NCBI RefSeq assembly: GCF_001984065.1
Contig: NZ_LYVP01000009.1
Coordinates: forward strand, 1-64,000
Length of the DNA stretch: 64,000 nucleotides
Origin: Pseudomonas sp. KK4
GTDB taxonomy: Bacteria; Pseudomonadota; Gammaproteobacteria; Pseudomonadales; Pseudomonadaceae
Reading direction: 5' to 3'
Within the stretch, counting starts at the first letter, position 1. Each line of letters begins with the position of its first letter. Below the pieces are notes generated by a model. It searched no databases. It was not told where the DNA came from and saw only the letters and a program-made list of their open reading frames with translations. This document shows positions 20,491 to 29,514 of the stretch, piece by piece. Made by a program: the position numbers and the translations under genes.

Positions 20491-21111
20491 TTATTCGTGT
20501 TCTTCCAAGTACTGCATCGCCAAATGCTCGGTCGCCACTTTGATCGGCGGCAACAGATGCGGCGCCACCAGCATCATGATTTGGTAAACCACCAGCCTCA
20601 CTTCGCCCTCGCGGTCGAGAATCCGCTGATAGTCCAGCGAGAACAGCAGCGTCATGGTGATCTGCTCCACCAGTTGCCCCAGGGCCTGGGTGTCGCTGAC
20701 CAATTGCCCCTGTGCCTTCAAGCGCGCCAGCAACGAAGCGAGTGTGCGCTTGAGCCCGTTGAGCAGGTTGCGAATGCCCTTGGCCAGCTTCGGCAAACGC
20801 CCGGCCAGGTTCGACAGGTCCTGGAACAGGAACCGGTAGTGAGCCAGACGCTCGACGATCAGGTGCAGGAACAGCCAGTAATCCTCGGGGGCCAGTTCGA
20901 CGTCGGACGGTGGGTCGAGCAGCGGTGCCAGCTCCGCCTGAAAGCGCTCGAACAACCCGAGAATCAGTGGTTCCTTGCCGTGGAAGTGGTAGTAGAGGTT
21001 GCCGGGGCTGATGCCCATTTCGTTGGCAACTTCCATGGTGGAGACGTTCGGTTCGCCCTTGTGATTGAACAACTGCAGGGCACATTCGAGGATGCGGTCG
21101 CGGGTTTTCAT
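20491..21111 (-). CDS. phaD: TetR-family regulator PhaD
   Basis: PhaD is the TetR-type regulator of the mcl-PHA genes; in P. putida it activates the phaC1 and phaI promoters and responds to a fatty-acid-derived CoA ligand. The 206-aa protein has an N-terminal helix-turn-helix (about 25-48, including MEVANEMGISPGNLYYHFHGKE) and a hydrophobic helical ligand domain. It is the last gene of phaC1-phaZ-phaC2-phaD and is convergent with phaF. Confidence 0.94.
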   Translation of the reverse strand: MKTRDRILECALQLFNHKGEPNVSTMEVANEMGISPGNLYYHFHGKEPLILGLFERFQAELAPLLDPPSDVELAPEDYWLFLHLIVERLAHYRFLFQDLSNLAGRLPKLAKGIRNLLNGLKRTLASLLARLKAQGQLVSDTQALGQLVEQITMTLLFSLDYQRILDREGEVRLVVYQIMMLVAPHLLPPIKVATEHLAMQYLEEHE

Positions 21112-21150
21112 CCAGTCTTCTTAATGATCATGCCAAGTCAATTTCCAATC

Positions 21151-21250
21151 CTGTGGGAGCGAGCCTGCTGGCGATGGTCGCTAACGATTACGCGGGCTTT
21201 CTGAATACCCGCGGCGTCTGCGTGTTCATCGCGAGCAGGCTCGCTCCTGC
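21151..21250. repeat. REP palindrome between phaC2 and phaD
   Basis: CTGTGGGAGCGAGCCTGCTG at 21151 is mirrored by CGCGAGCAGGCTCGCTCCTG ending near 21249. A second, shorter inverted pair (GCGGG...CCCGC) lies in the centre. It occupies most of the 163-nt gap inside the pha operon. Confidence 0.9.
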
Positions 21251-21274
21251 GGATTTGGATGCGGCGTTGAAGGT

Positions 21275-22957
21275 TCAGCGCACACGCACGTAGGTACCGG
21301 GTGCGGCTTCCATCGGTGGGTAGTTCTGGTTGCCCAGGGCCATGTGGGTTTCTTTCTGCGCGCCGGAACGCTCCTGAATCCAGCCCAGCCATTGTGTCCA
21401 CCAACTGCCGTCGACCTGCTTGGCATCGTAGTACCAGGCCCGTGGGTCGCTGCTCAGTTTGGCGCCTTCGACGTAGTTGGCTTTCGGGTTGTTCGGCGGG
21501 TTGAGGATGCTCTGCACATGGCCGCTGTTGGACAACACGAAACGCCGCTCGCCCCCCAGCAGCAGCGTCGAGCGATACACCGCGTCCCATGGCGTGATGT
21601 GATCGTTGATGCCGGCGACGCTGAAACTGTCGACGGTGACTTTCTGCAAATCGATCGGCGTGCCGCACACTTCGAGGCCGCCGGGATGGCTCAGCGGGTT
21701 GTGCTTGAAGAAGTCCAGCAGGTCCCCATGCAAGGCGGCCGGCAGGCGCGTGTTGTCGTTGTTCCAATAGAGGATGTCGAACGCGGGCGGCTCCTTGCCC
21801 AGCAGGTAGTTGTTGACGAAATAACTCCAGATCAGATCGTTGGGGCGCATCCAGGCGAAGACCTTGGCCATGTCCCGGCCATCGAGCACGCCCTTCTGGT
21901 AAGAGCGGCGCTTGGCGGCTTCCAGGGTCTGCTCATCGGCGAACAGGGTGGCCGGGGTGTCCAGCTGGCTGTCCAGCAGGCTCACCAGGTACGTCGCGCT
22001 AGACACCCTGCGCAGTTGCCGCTTGGCCTGCAAGTGCCCCTGCAACGCGGCGATGGTCAACCCGCCGGCGCAAGCGCCCATCAGGTTGACTTCTCGGGCG
22101 CCGGTGATCGCCCGGCAGACATTCATGGCTTCTTCCACCGCTTCCACATAGGTCGACAGCCCCCATTCACGGTGGCGCACATCGGGGTTGCGCCAACTGA
22201 TCATGAAGGTTTGCAGGCCGTTCTTGAGCGCGAACTGGACGAAGCTGTTGTGGGGGCTGAGGTCGAAAATGTAGTACTTGTTGATCTGCGGCGGCACCAC
22301 CAACAGCGGTTTGGAGTACTGCTTTTCGCTCATCGGCTTGTACTGGATCAGCTCCAGCAGTTCATTGCGAAACACCACGGCACCGGTGGTGGTGGCGACG
22401 GACTTGCCGACCTCGAAAGCCTGTTTGGTGACTTGGCGGGGCAGGCCATCGTTGTGCAGTAGATCATCGACCAGATGGCTGATGCCACGGACCAGGCTGT
22501 TGCCGCCGGAGTTGAAGATCTCCTTGATGGCCAGCGGATTGAGCAGGCTGTTGGACGGCGCCATGGCATCGTTCAGCAAGGAGAAGGCGAAGTGTGCGCG
22601 GGTGCGATCGTCGGGGCTCATATTGCTCTCGTCGATCCAGCTTTTGACCTGCTTTTGCCAGGCCAGGTAAGCCTGCAGGCTGCGACGATAGAAGGGGTTG
22701 AGGCTCCATGCCGGGTCGGCGAAACGACTGTCCTGAGGGTTGGTGGGGTGCAGGGTCTCACCCAGCAGGACGCGGCCCAGTTGACCCCCCAGTTTCAAGG
22801 CGTGCCGCGCGCTGTGCACCGGGTTGCGCAAACCATGGGCGGCAACGCTGCGCAGCGTTGAAAACAGATCGCGGCCACGCAGGCCGGTGATCGCACTCTG
22901 TGCGTTGATGAACGCGGCGGGAGAGGGCACCAAGTCCCTCGCTGGTTTGTCACGCAT
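21275..22957 (-). CDS. phaC2: Class II poly(3-hydroxyalkanoate) polymerase PhaC2
   Basis: PhaC2 polymerises medium-chain (R)-3-hydroxyacyl-CoA into PHA at the granule surface. The 560-aa protein has the lipase-like GACAGG box with catalytic Cys296, acid Asp452 in NDHITPW, and His480 in SNSGH. The ATG at 22957 has AAGGAG about 9 nt upstream. It shares its whole length with PhaC1, so the pair arose by duplication around phaZ. Confidence 0.97.
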   Translation of the reverse strand: MRDKPARDLVPSPAAFINAQSAITGLRGRDLFSTLRSVAAHGLRNPVHSARHALKLGGQLGRVLLGETLHPTNPQDSRFADPAWSLNPFYRRSLQAYLAWQKQVKSWIDESNMSPDDRTRAHFAFSLLNDAMAPSNSLLNPLAIKEIFNSGGNSLVRGISHLVDDLLHNDGLPRQVTKQAFEVGKSVATTTGAVVFRNELLELIQYKPMSEKQYSKPLLVVPPQINKYYIFDLSPHNSFVQFALKNGLQTFMISWRNPDVRHREWGLSTYVEAVEEAMNVCRAITGAREVNLMGACAGGLTIAALQGHLQAKRQLRRVSSATYLVSLLDSQLDTPATLFADEQTLEAAKRRSYQKGVLDGRDMAKVFAWMRPNDLIWSYFVNNYLLGKEPPAFDILYWNNDNTRLPAALHGDLLDFFKHNPLSHPGGLEVCGTPIDLQKVTVDSFSVAGINDHITPWDAVYRSTLLLGGERRFVLSNSGHVQSILNPPNNPKANYVEGAKLSSDPRAWYYDAKQVDGSWWTQWLGWIQERSGAQKETHMALGNQNYPPMEAAPGTYVRVR

Positions 22958-23039
22958 CAGTCAACACTCCTTCGTCTTCAGGCCAAATACAAACACACCG
23001 AACCAGAACACCATAGTCGCTGTAGCAGGTTGTTGCGCG

Positions 23040-23058
23040 GCCCGGCGTCCTGCCGGGC
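23040..23058 (-). promoter_or_regulatory. Perfect 7-bp stem-loop in the phaZ-phaC2 gap
   Basis: GCCCGGC and GCCGGGC flank a 5-nt loop, 13 nt after the phaZ stop on the minus strand. No T-run follows, so it is not a classical terminator. It may block 3' exonuclease decay or attenuate transcription into phaC2. The role is inferred. Confidence 0.4.
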
Positions 23059-23071
23059 GATGACGAGTCGA

Positions 23072-23926
23072 TTAACCGCCCAGTGGCGACGGATGCGGGT
23101 GCATCACCGCGCGCTGGCGCTCCTCCTCGAGAAATTTCATGATGATCGGCGCCACGGCTTCGGCGCGGGTAATCAGGAACAGGTGCCCGTCATCGATGAT
23201 GTGCAACTGGGCGTTGGGGATGCGCCAGGCCAGCAGGCGCATGTTGACCAGCGGGATCAACGGATCGTCGTCACCGGCCAGCACCAGGGTCGGCTGGTTG
23301 ATCTTGTGCAGCCAGTGAATGCTGGTCCAGCCAAGGCCCGCGAACAGCTGCCAGTAGTAACCGAGCTTGCCCGCCGAACGCACCTTCGCCGCATGGCTTG
23401 CCGCCAGTGTCGGGTCGCGACGGAACGAGCCGCCGTAGATCATCGGCGCGATGCGGATCACGTGCGAAGGCTGGATGTAGCGTCGTGGGCTGGCCATCAT
23501 CCACAACACTTTCGGCTTGCCCGGCACCATCACCGCACCGGCGGCCGTCGCCGCCAGTACAAGCTTCTTGCAGCGCTCCGGATAGTCGTAGGCGAATTGC
23601 TGCGCCAGGGCACCGCCCCAGGACACGCCGATCGCATTGACCTGTCCGTAATCAAGGTAATCGAGCATGCGCGCCGTGAGCTTCGCCAGGCCCGGAAACC
23701 GGTACGGACGATTTGGCGTCGACGAACCGCCCACACCGGGAACGTCGAACGCGATGACCTCCAGGTCCGGGTCCAGCGCCGCGACGAACGGGAACACCAG
23801 CTCCAGGTTGGCGCCGATGCCGTTGAAAATCAGCAAGGGCGTCAAGTGAGGCTTGCCGGGGCGCACCGCCGTGCGGAGGGTCTGGCCATCCAGGTCGACG
23901 GTACGGAATATGAACGGTTGCGGCAT
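23072..23926 (-). CDS. phaZ: Intracellular mcl-PHA depolymerase PhaZ
   Basis: PhaZ releases 3-hydroxyalkanoic acids from stored PHA. The 284-aa alpha/beta hydrolase has GVSWGG with Ser102, Asp221 in DDDP and His248 in DDGH, the same positions I recall for the P. putida enzyme. It lies between the two polymerase genes, so synthesis and degradation are transcribed together. A REP fills the gap to phaC1. Confidence 0.97.
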   Translation of the reverse strand: MPQPFIFRTVDLDGQTLRTAVRPGKPHLTPLLIFNGIGANLELVFPFVAALDPDLEVIAFDVPGVGGSSTPNRPYRFPGLAKLTARMLDYLDYGQVNAIGVSWGGALAQQFAYDYPERCKKLVLAATAAGAVMVPGKPKVLWMMASPRRYIQPSHVIRIAPMIYGGSFRRDPTLAASHAAKVRSAGKLGYYWQLFAGLGWTSIHWLHKINQPTLVLAGDDDPLIPLVNMRLLAWRIPNAQLHIIDDGHLFLITRAEAVAPIIMKFLEEERQRAVMHPHPSPLGG

Positions 23927-23970
23927 GCTCTGGCCCTGTGGGTCACTTTTTCAAATTCTTCCCCGATCCC

Positions 23971-24062
23971 CTGTGGGAGCGGGCTTGCTCGCGAAAGCGG
24001 TCGTTCATTCAGAATCGATGTCGGCCGAGTTGACGCCTTCGCGAGCAAGCCCGCTCCCACAG
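23971..24062. repeat. REP palindrome between phaC1 and phaZ
   Basis: CTGTGGGAGCGGGCTTGCTC at 23971 is mirrored by GAGCAAGCCCGCTCCCACAG ending at 24062. It is transcribed within the pha operon, where such a hairpin could stabilise the upstream phaC1 message or reduce read-through into phaZ. Confidence 0.92.
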
Positions 24063-24082
24063 TGTGGGGCGAGGTGTGTCGG

Positions 24083-25762
24083 TTACCGCTCGTGTACGTA
24101 GGTGCCCGGCGATGCTTCGCCCGCCGGATAGGCCTTGTTGCCCAGTTTGGTCGGGGCCTTCTTCAGTTCACCCGAACGCTGGGCCTGCCAGGCCTGCCAG
24201 TGCAACCACCAGGAATCGGTGTGTTTGCTGGAGTTCTCCTGCCACTGCTCGGCGGTCGCTGCCATTTCGGTGCTGGTCATGTACCGGGATTTCGGGTTGC
24301 CCGGCGGGTTCAGGATGCTCTGGATATGCCCGCTGCTGGACAGCACGAATTCGACATTGCCACCAAACAGCTGCGCCGACTTGTAGCAGGACTTCCACGG
24401 GGTAATGTGGTCGTTGGTGCCGGCCAGGGAAAAGATGTCGGCGGTCACCTGTTTGAGGTCGATGGCGGTACCGCACACTTCCAGTGCATTGGGGCGAATC
24501 AGTGGGTTGTTTTTGAACATCTCGATCAGGTCGCCGTGGAACGCGGCCGGCAAGCGCGTGGTGTCGTTGTTCCAGAACAGGATGTCGAACACCGGCGGCT
24601 CGTTGCCCAGCAGGTAGTTGTTGACCCAGTAGTTCCAGATCAGGTCGTTGGGGCGCATCCAGGCGAAGACTTTCGCCATGTCGCGACCTTCCAGCACACC
24701 GGCCTGGTAGGAATGTCGCTTGGCGGTCTCGAGGGTTTGCTCATCGACGAACAGGGCGACGTCGCTGTCCAGGGTGGTGTCCAGCACGCTCACCAGCAGG
24801 GTGAGGGCATTGACCTTGTTCTCGCCGATCGCGGCGTAGTGGCCTAGCAGCGCGGTGCAGGTGATGCCGCCGGAGCAGGCGCCCAGCATGTTCACGTCTT
24901 TGCTGCCGGTGATGGCCGTCACCACATCGACCGCTTCCTTGAGCGCTTCGATGTAGGTCGACAGGCCCCACTCGCGTTGTTCCTTGGTGGGGTTGCGCCA
25001 GCTGACGATGAATGTCTGCACGTTATTGCGCAGGCAGAAGCGCGCCAGGCTCTTGTCGGGGCTCAGGTCGAATACGTAGAACTTGTTGATCTGCGGTGGC
25101 ACCACCAGCAATGGACGCTCATGGACCTGCTCGGTGATCGGTTTGTACTGGATCAGCTCCAGCACGTCGTTGCGAAACACCACCGCGCCTTCGGTCACGC
25201 CCAGGCTCTTGCCGACCTCGAACGCGCCCATGTTGACCTGGCTCGGCATACCGCCGTTGTGCACCATGTCCTTGGCCAGGTGCGAAAGGCCATCGAGCAG
25301 GCTTTTGCCGCCGGTTTCGAAGAAGCGCTTGACCGCCGCCGGGTTGGCCGCGGTGTTGGTCGGGGCCATGGCTTCGGTCATGAGGTTGATCACGAAATGC
25401 CCGCGGGCGACGTCCTTGGGCGAGAGGTTGCTGTCGTCGATCCAGTCGTGGAGTTCCTTGCGCCACGCCAGGTAGGTTTGCAGATAACGTCTGTAGAGCG
25501 GGTTCTGGCTCCAGGCCGGGTCGGCGAAGCGACGGTCGTCGCTGGTCGGTTGCAGCTCGGATTTGCCGAACAGCACGTTCTTGAGTTCAAGTCCGAAATG
25601 CGCAACGTGCTTTGCACTGTGCACCGGTTGCCTGATGGCCTGCCTGAGCACCATGCGAGCAGAAGCCAGTAGATCCTTTCCACGCAGCCCAACGACAGGA
25701 TTCAGTCCCAAGGTGTTTTCCGAGGCCTGATACTTCAAGTCATCGTTATTCTTGTTACTCAT
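24083..25762 (-). CDS. phaC1: Class II poly(3-hydroxyalkanoate) polymerase PhaC1
   Basis: This is the main mcl-PHA synthase and first gene of phaC1-phaZ-phaC2-phaD. The 559-aa protein has GACSGG with Cys296, Asp451 in NDHITPW and His479 in SSSGH. The start MSNKNNDDLKYQ has GGAG about 10 nt upstream. A sigma54-like promoter lies about 130 bp upstream. Length and residues are typical of class II synthases. Confidence 0.98.
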   Translation of the reverse strand: MSNKNNDDLKYQASENTLGLNPVVGLRGKDLLASARMVLRQAIRQPVHSAKHVAHFGLELKNVLFGKSELQPTSDDRRFADPAWSQNPLYRRYLQTYLAWRKELHDWIDDSNLSPKDVARGHFVINLMTEAMAPTNTAANPAAVKRFFETGGKSLLDGLSHLAKDMVHNGGMPSQVNMGAFEVGKSLGVTEGAVVFRNDVLELIQYKPITEQVHERPLLVVPPQINKFYVFDLSPDKSLARFCLRNNVQTFIVSWRNPTKEQREWGLSTYIEALKEAVDVVTAITGSKDVNMLGACSGGITCTALLGHYAAIGENKVNALTLLVSVLDTTLDSDVALFVDEQTLETAKRHSYQAGVLEGRDMAKVFAWMRPNDLIWNYWVNNYLLGNEPPVFDILFWNNDTTRLPAAFHGDLIEMFKNNPLIRPNALEVCGTAIDLKQVTADIFSLAGTNDHITPWKSCYKSAQLFGGNVEFVLSSSGHIQSILNPPGNPKSRYMTSTEMAATAEQWQENSSKHTDSWWLHWQAWQAQRSGELKKAPTKLGNKAYPAGEASPGTYVHER

Positions 25763-25889
25763 CTACGACGCTCCATTGTCCTGAGACGAGTACCCGGTCC
25801 TGCTGTGTAGTCACACAGCGAATGCCAGGTACTACTGCTCGGGTGACCGTTAATTCTGCATCGCTGCTTTTTTCAATCGCAGAGAGCAC

Positions 25890-25905
25890 TGCAGGGAACT
25901 TGCCA
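25890..25905 (-). promoter_or_regulatory. Sigma54-type (-24/-12) promoter of phaC1
   Basis: On the minus strand the sequence reads TGGCAAGTTCCCTGCA. It keeps the invariant GG and GC at exactly the -24/-12 spacing and differs from TGGCACG-N4-TTGCA at two positions. Transcription would begin near 25878, about 115 nt before the phaC1 ATG. RpoN-dependent phaC1 expression has been proposed in other pseudomonads, which supports the call. Confidence 0.6.
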
Positions 25906-26022
25906 GCTCCATTGGTTACCCGAGTTTAATTTTTTTCGCAAGCGGGCCTGTCGCCTGCCTTGGAGCGGAGCATTCAAACAGATGAAATTAGAAAATGCCC
26001 TCTAAAGAGCAAGAGGCTCGGA

Positions 26023-26403
26023 CTAGAGCATCAGCTTGACGACCGATTCGTTCGGGTCGCGGGTTTTTCCGGCGGCTTTGAGCTCGGCCAGATAATCCTC
26101 CCAGAGTGCGTCATGACGTCGCCCCAGTTCGTAGAGGTATTCCCAGGTGAACAGGCCGCTGTCGTGGCCATCGTCGAAGGTCAATTTCAGTGCGTACTGA
26201 CCGGCCGGTTCCAGCTTGGTCAGGCCGACGTTGATCTTGCCAAATTGCAGGATGGGTTTGCCGTGGCCCTGGACCTCGGCGGAAGGTGAATGCACGCGCA
26301 GGAATTCGGCAGGCAGGGTGTACTCCTCGCCGGACGCGTAGGTGAGCGTCAGGGTTCTCGAGGCTTTGTGCAGTTTGATGTCGGTGGGTAGTTGGGTTGT
26401 CAT
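26023..26403 (-). CDS. DUF971 / gamma-butyrobetaine hydroxylase N-terminal-like protein
   Basis: A 126-aa soluble protein of the DUF971 family (start 26403, MTTQLPTDIKLHKASRTLTL). It is built of short beta strands with the conserved SPSAEVQGHG and GLFTWEYLYELG segments. Proteins of this family are associated with Fe-S metabolism in some organisms, but the function here is unknown. It follows hslU on the same strand across a REP, and the ribosome-binding site is weak. Confidence 0.85.
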   Translation of the reverse strand: MTTQLPTDIKLHKASRTLTLTYASGEEYTLPAEFLRVHSPSAEVQGHGKPILQFGKINVGLTKLEPAGQYALKLTFDDGHDSGLFTWEYLYELGRRHDALWEDYLAELKAAGKTRDPNESVVKLML

Positions 26404-26448
26404 GGGGCCGGTCTTCCGTCTTATTGAGGCCCTGTGTCGGCGGGTGAT

Positions 26449-26584
26449 CCTGTGGCGAGGAAGCTTGCTTCCGCTCGGCTGCGCAGCAGTCGTAAGTCCA
26501 GAGAGTGCGGTCTTTCTGATGGACCGCATCGCTGGCTTTGGGGCCGCTTCGCGACCCAGCGGGAGCAAGCTCCCTCGCCACAGG
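26449..26584. repeat. Long inverted repeat (GTGGCGAGGGAGCTTGC type)
   Basis: CCTGTGGCGAGGAAGCTTGC at 26449 is mirrored by GCAAGCTCCCTCGCCACAGG ending at 26584. The inner arms are GCTGCGCAGCAGTCG and the reduced complement GGGGCCGCTTCGCGACC. At about 136 bp it is longer than the standard REP pairs. It fills the gap between the DUF971 gene and hslU. Confidence 0.88.
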
Positions 26585-26607
26585 AGCCCGCTCACACAGA
26601 ATGTGAC

Positions 26608-27945
26608 CTACAGGATATAACGGGACAGGTCTTCGTTCTGCGCCAATTCGCCCAGGTGGCTGTTGACGTAGTCGGCGTCGATCTGGATCGCCTTGTCATC
26701 GTGGGCGCTGGCCAGGTCGCCGGCGCTGAACGACACTTCTTCGAGCAGACGCTCAAGCAAGGTGTGCAGGCGACGGGCACCGATGTTCTCGGTTTTCTCG
26801 TTGACCTGCCAGGCGATCTCGGCGATGCGCTTGATGCCGTCCGGCTGGAACTCGATGGTCAGGCCTTCGGTTTTCAGCAGTGCGCAGTATTGCTCGGTGA
26901 GCGATGCATGCGGTTCGCTGAGAATGCGTTCGAAGTCCTGCGGCGACAAGGCCTTGAGCTCGACGCGAATCGGCAGGCGACCTTGCAGTTCCGGCACCAG
27001 GTCGCTCGGTTTGCTCAGGTGGAACGCACCAGAAGCGATGAACAGGATGTGGTCGGTCTTGACCATGCCCAGCTTGGTGTTGACGGTGCAGCCTTCGATC
27101 AGCGGCAGCAAGTCGCGCTGCACGCCTTCGCGGGACACGTCGGCGCCGCCGACATTGCCGCGCTTGGCGACTTTGTCGATTTCGTCGATGAACACGATGC
27201 CGTGCTGCTCGACCGCTTCCAGGGCCTTGGCTTTCAACTCTTCGTCGTTGACCAGGCGGCTGGCTTCTTCATCGCGCACCAGTTTCAGCGCTTCCTTGAC
27301 CTTGAGCTTGCGGCTCTTGCGTTTGCCCTTGCTCATGTTGGCGAACAGGCTTTGCAGCTGGTTGGTCATCTCTTCCATGCCCGGAGGCGCGGAGATATCG
27401 ACACCGGACATTTCCGCGACTTCGATCTCGATTTCCTTGTCATCGAGCTGACCTTCGCGCAGGCGCTTGCGGAACAGCTGACGGGTGTTGGAATCGGAGG
27501 CCGGCGCGTCGTCGTTGCTGAAACCCATGCGGGCCGGTGGCAGCAAGGCGTCGAGGATGCGCTCTTCGGCGGCATCTTCGGCGCGGTGGCGAACCTTGGT
27601 GATTTCCTGTTCGCGCAGCAGCTTGATCGCGGCATCGGCCAGATCGCGAATGATCGACTCGACGTCGCGGCCGACATAGCCGACTTCGGTGAACTTGGTC
27701 GCTTCGACCTTGATGAACGGTGCATTGGCCAGTTTGGCCAGGCGACGGGCGATCTCGGTTTTACCGACACCGGTCGGACCGATCATCAGAATGTTCTTGG
27801 GGGTGACTTCAACGCGCAGCTCTTCAGGCAGCTGCATCCGGCGCCAGCGATTACGCAAGGCAATGGCGACGGCGCGCTTGGCATCGTCCTGGCCGATGAT
27901 ATGGCGATTGAGTTCGTGGACGATTTCACGGGGAGTCATGGACAT
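26608..27945 (-). CDS. hslU: HslUV protease ATPase subunit HslU
   Basis: HslU is the AAA+ unfoldase that feeds substrates into HslV. The 445-aa protein has Walker A GPTGVGKT (56-63), the pore loop GYVG (89-92), an intermediate domain of charged helices, Walker [10 protein letters not shown] and the sensor-2 region [11 protein letters not shown] near the C-terminus. It ends LSRYIL, the C-terminal tail that docks into HslV. It lies 53 nt after hslV in one operon. Confidence 0.97.
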   Translation of the reverse strand: MSMTPREIVHELNRHIIGQDDAKRAVAIALRNRWRRMQLPEELRVEVTPKNILMIGPTGVGKTEIARRLAKLANAPFIKVEATKFTEVGYVGRDVESIIRDLADAAIKLLREQEITKVRHRAEDAAEERILDALLPPARMGFSNDDAPASDSNTRQLFRKRLREGQLDDKEIEIEVAEMSGVDISAPPGMEEMTNQLQSLFANMSKGKRKSRKLKVKEALKLVRDEEASRLVNDEELKAKALEAVEQHGIVFIDEIDKVAKRGNVGGADVSREGVQRDLLPLIEGCTVNTKLGMVKTDHILFIASGAFHLSKPSDLVPELQGRLPIRVELKALSPQDFERILSEPHASLTEQYCALLKTEGLTIEFQPDGIKRIAEIAWQVNEKTENIGARRLHTLLERLLEEVSFSAGDLASAHDDKAIQIDADYVNSHLGELAQNEDLSRYIL

Positions 27946-27998
27946 AATATTTGACGGACCTTTAACGAAATGAGTCGTGGCGTGCAGCCGAAACAGAC

Positions 27999-28538
27999 TT
28001 ACTCGTCGCCTTTGGCGCAGTCCTGCTCCTCAATGGTCTGAGTGTGGTTGGTGAATACGCAGATGTCGCCGGCGATGCCGAGGGCGGTCTCGACGATTTC
28101 CCGGGCCGACAGGTCGGTTTTTTTCAGCAGCGCGCTGGCCGCAGCCTGAGCGTAGGCGCCACCGGAGCCCATGGCGATCAGGCCGTTTTCTGGCTCGACC
28201 ACGTCACCGTTGCCAGTGATGATCAGGGAAGCGTCCTTGTTGGCGACCGCGAGCATCGCTTCCAGGCGGCTCAGGGAGCGGTCGGTGCGCCATTCTTTGG
28301 CCAGTTCGACGGCAGCACGAACCAGGTGGCCCTGGTGTTTCTCCAGTTGACCCTCGAAACGTTCGAACAGGGTAAAGGCATCTGCCGTGGCACCGGCAAA
28401 ACCGGCAAGAACTTCACCGTGGTACAGGCGACGGACCTTTTTGGCGTTGCCTTTCATCACGGTATTGCCCAGAGATACCTGGCCGTCGCCGCCCATGACG
28501 ACTTTGCCGTGGCGGCGAACTGAAACGATGGTGGTCAA
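27999..28538 (-). CDS. hslV: HslUV protease peptidase subunit HslV
   Basis: HslV is the proteasome-like threonine peptidase. I chose the TTG start at 28538 because it places Thr directly after the initiator Met ([19 protein letters not shown]), as needed for the N-terminal Thr nucleophile. GGAGA lies 9-10 nt upstream. The 179-aa length is normal. An upstream in-frame ATG would bury the catalytic Thr and is rejected. A sigma32-type promoter lies about 45-70 bp upstream. Confidence 0.96.
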   Translation of the reverse strand: MTTIVSVRRHGKVVMGGDGQVSLGNTVMKGNAKKVRRLYHGEVLAGFAGATADAFTLFERFEGQLEKHQGHLVRAAVELAKEWRTDRSLSRLEAMLAVANKDASLIITGNGDVVEPENGLIAMGSGGAYAQAAASALLKKTDLSAREIVETALGIAGDICVFTNHTQTIEEQDCAKGDE

Positions 28539-28584
28539 GGGAAGAGTCTCCACACAGCGGGGCGAAAGTGCCTTATGCCCATTC

Positions 28585-28612
28585 ATATGGGGGTGGTGGA
28601 GAGGATTTCAAC
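28585..28612 (-). promoter_or_regulatory. Sigma32 (heat-shock) promoter of hslVU
   Basis: On the minus strand GTTGAAA (28606-28612) is followed after 13 bp by CCCCATAT (28585-28592). This matches the RpoH consensus CTTGAAA-N11-16-CCCCATNT at all but one base. The expected start is near 28578, 40 nt before the hslV TTG. hslVU is a classic heat-shock operon in E. coli, which agrees. Confidence 0.8.
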
Positions 28613-28677
28613 TGCGGGGCGGGAGAGGGGACGAGCGGTGTCTATCAAACGGGGATATGTAGTGTTGGACATGACAC

Positions 28678-28744
28678 CATCGCCAGCAGGCTGGCTCCCA
28701 CAGGGGGGGGCGCCAAACCTGTGGGAGCCAGCCTGCTGGCGATG
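28678..28744. repeat. Compact REP palindrome (GCCAGCCTGCTGGCGATG type)
   Basis: CATCGCCAGCAGGCTGGCTC at 28678 is mirrored by GAGCCAGCCTGCTGGCGATG ending at 28744. The centre is short and includes eight consecutive G's. It lies between hslV and the upstream SPOR gene, beyond the heat-shock promoter. Confidence 0.9.
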
Positions 28745-28761
28745 AACGATGACGCGGTGTT

Positions 28762-28792
28762 GATCGTTCCCACGCGGAGCGTAGGAACGATC
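28762..28792. repeat. GATCGTTCC...GGAACGATC inverted repeat
   Basis: GATCGTTCC and GGAACGATC flank CACGCGGAGCGTA. This resembles the GTTCCCACGCTC-type small repeat common in P. fluorescens genomes. It lies just downstream of the SPOR-domain gene and could serve as its terminator, although no T-run follows. Confidence 0.6.
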
Positions 28793-28802
28793 GGAGAAAG
28801 GG

Positions 28803-29513
28803 TCAGCGGCTCTGGCGTTGTTGTAACAACAAATTGCTGAACCCGGCGCCCGCCAGTTGCTTCTGCGCGGTGGTCAGTTGCTCGCGGTTGCTGAACGGCC
28901 CCACCAAAACCCGATACCAGGTCTCGTCCTTCACGGTGCCGGACTCCACCGCCACTGCCTGCCCCAGCAGGATGATCTGCGCCCGAACCTTGTCCGCATC
29001 GGTTTCCTTGCGGAACGAACCGGCCTGCAGGAAGAACTTGGTCACCGGCGCCGCCTTGGTCACGGGCGGCGCTGGCGGCGGGGTGATCCCGGACAGGGCG
29101 GCCTGGGCGCGGGCAGTGTCTATTTTTGCCGCTTCCGCTGGCGTCACCGGCGTGGTCGGCACGGCCGGCACTTGCGGTGTCGGCAGGGTTTTTTCCGGCA
29201 CCGCATCCGGCGGCACAATCACCTCGGATTCCGGCAGCAGGGTGTAGAAGTCGTACTTGGGCTTCACCGGTTGCGTCGGGCTCGGCGGGGTCTTGTTGGC
29301 CTCGGCGATCTTGGTGGCTTTCTGTTGCTGCTCCACTTTCTCGCGCTTGACCGTGTCACTGCCCTTGCCCGGCTCCAGCTTCATCAGGAACACGATGAAC
29401 GCGCCGACCGTCAGGCCGATCGCCATCCACAGCCAACCCGGGATCGGTTGCTTCGCTGGAGCTTGGTAACGGCTGGCGCCACGTTTGGGTGCAGGTTTTT
29501 TCTTGGCAGCCAA
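28803..29513 (-). CDS. FtsN-like SPOR-domain cell-division protein
   Basis: A bitopic inner-membrane protein of 236 aa. A short basic cytoplasmic N-terminus (AAKKKPAPKRGASRYQ) is followed by one membrane helix (about 27-44), a Pro/Thr/Val-rich periplasmic linker with the conserved DFYTLLPESEV, and a C-terminal SPOR domain (about 158-232, FFLQAGSFRKETDA...YRVLVGPF) that binds denuded septal peptidoglycan. The start is TTG, two bases after the argS stop. The position after argS and the layout match Pseudomonas FtsN homologues. Confidence 0.88.
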   Translation of the reverse strand: MAAKKKPAPKRGASRYQAPAKQPIPGWLWMAIGLTVGAFIVFLMKLEPGKGSDTVKREKVEQQQKATKIAEANKTPPSPTQPVKPKYDFYTLLPESEVIVPPDAVPEKTLPTPQVPAVPTTPVTPAEAAKIDTARAQAALSGITPPPAPPVTKAAPVTKFFLQAGSFRKETDADKVRAQIILLGQAVAVESGTVKDETWYRVLVGPFSNREQLTTAQKQLAGAGFSNLLLQQRQSR

Positions 29514-29514
29514 C

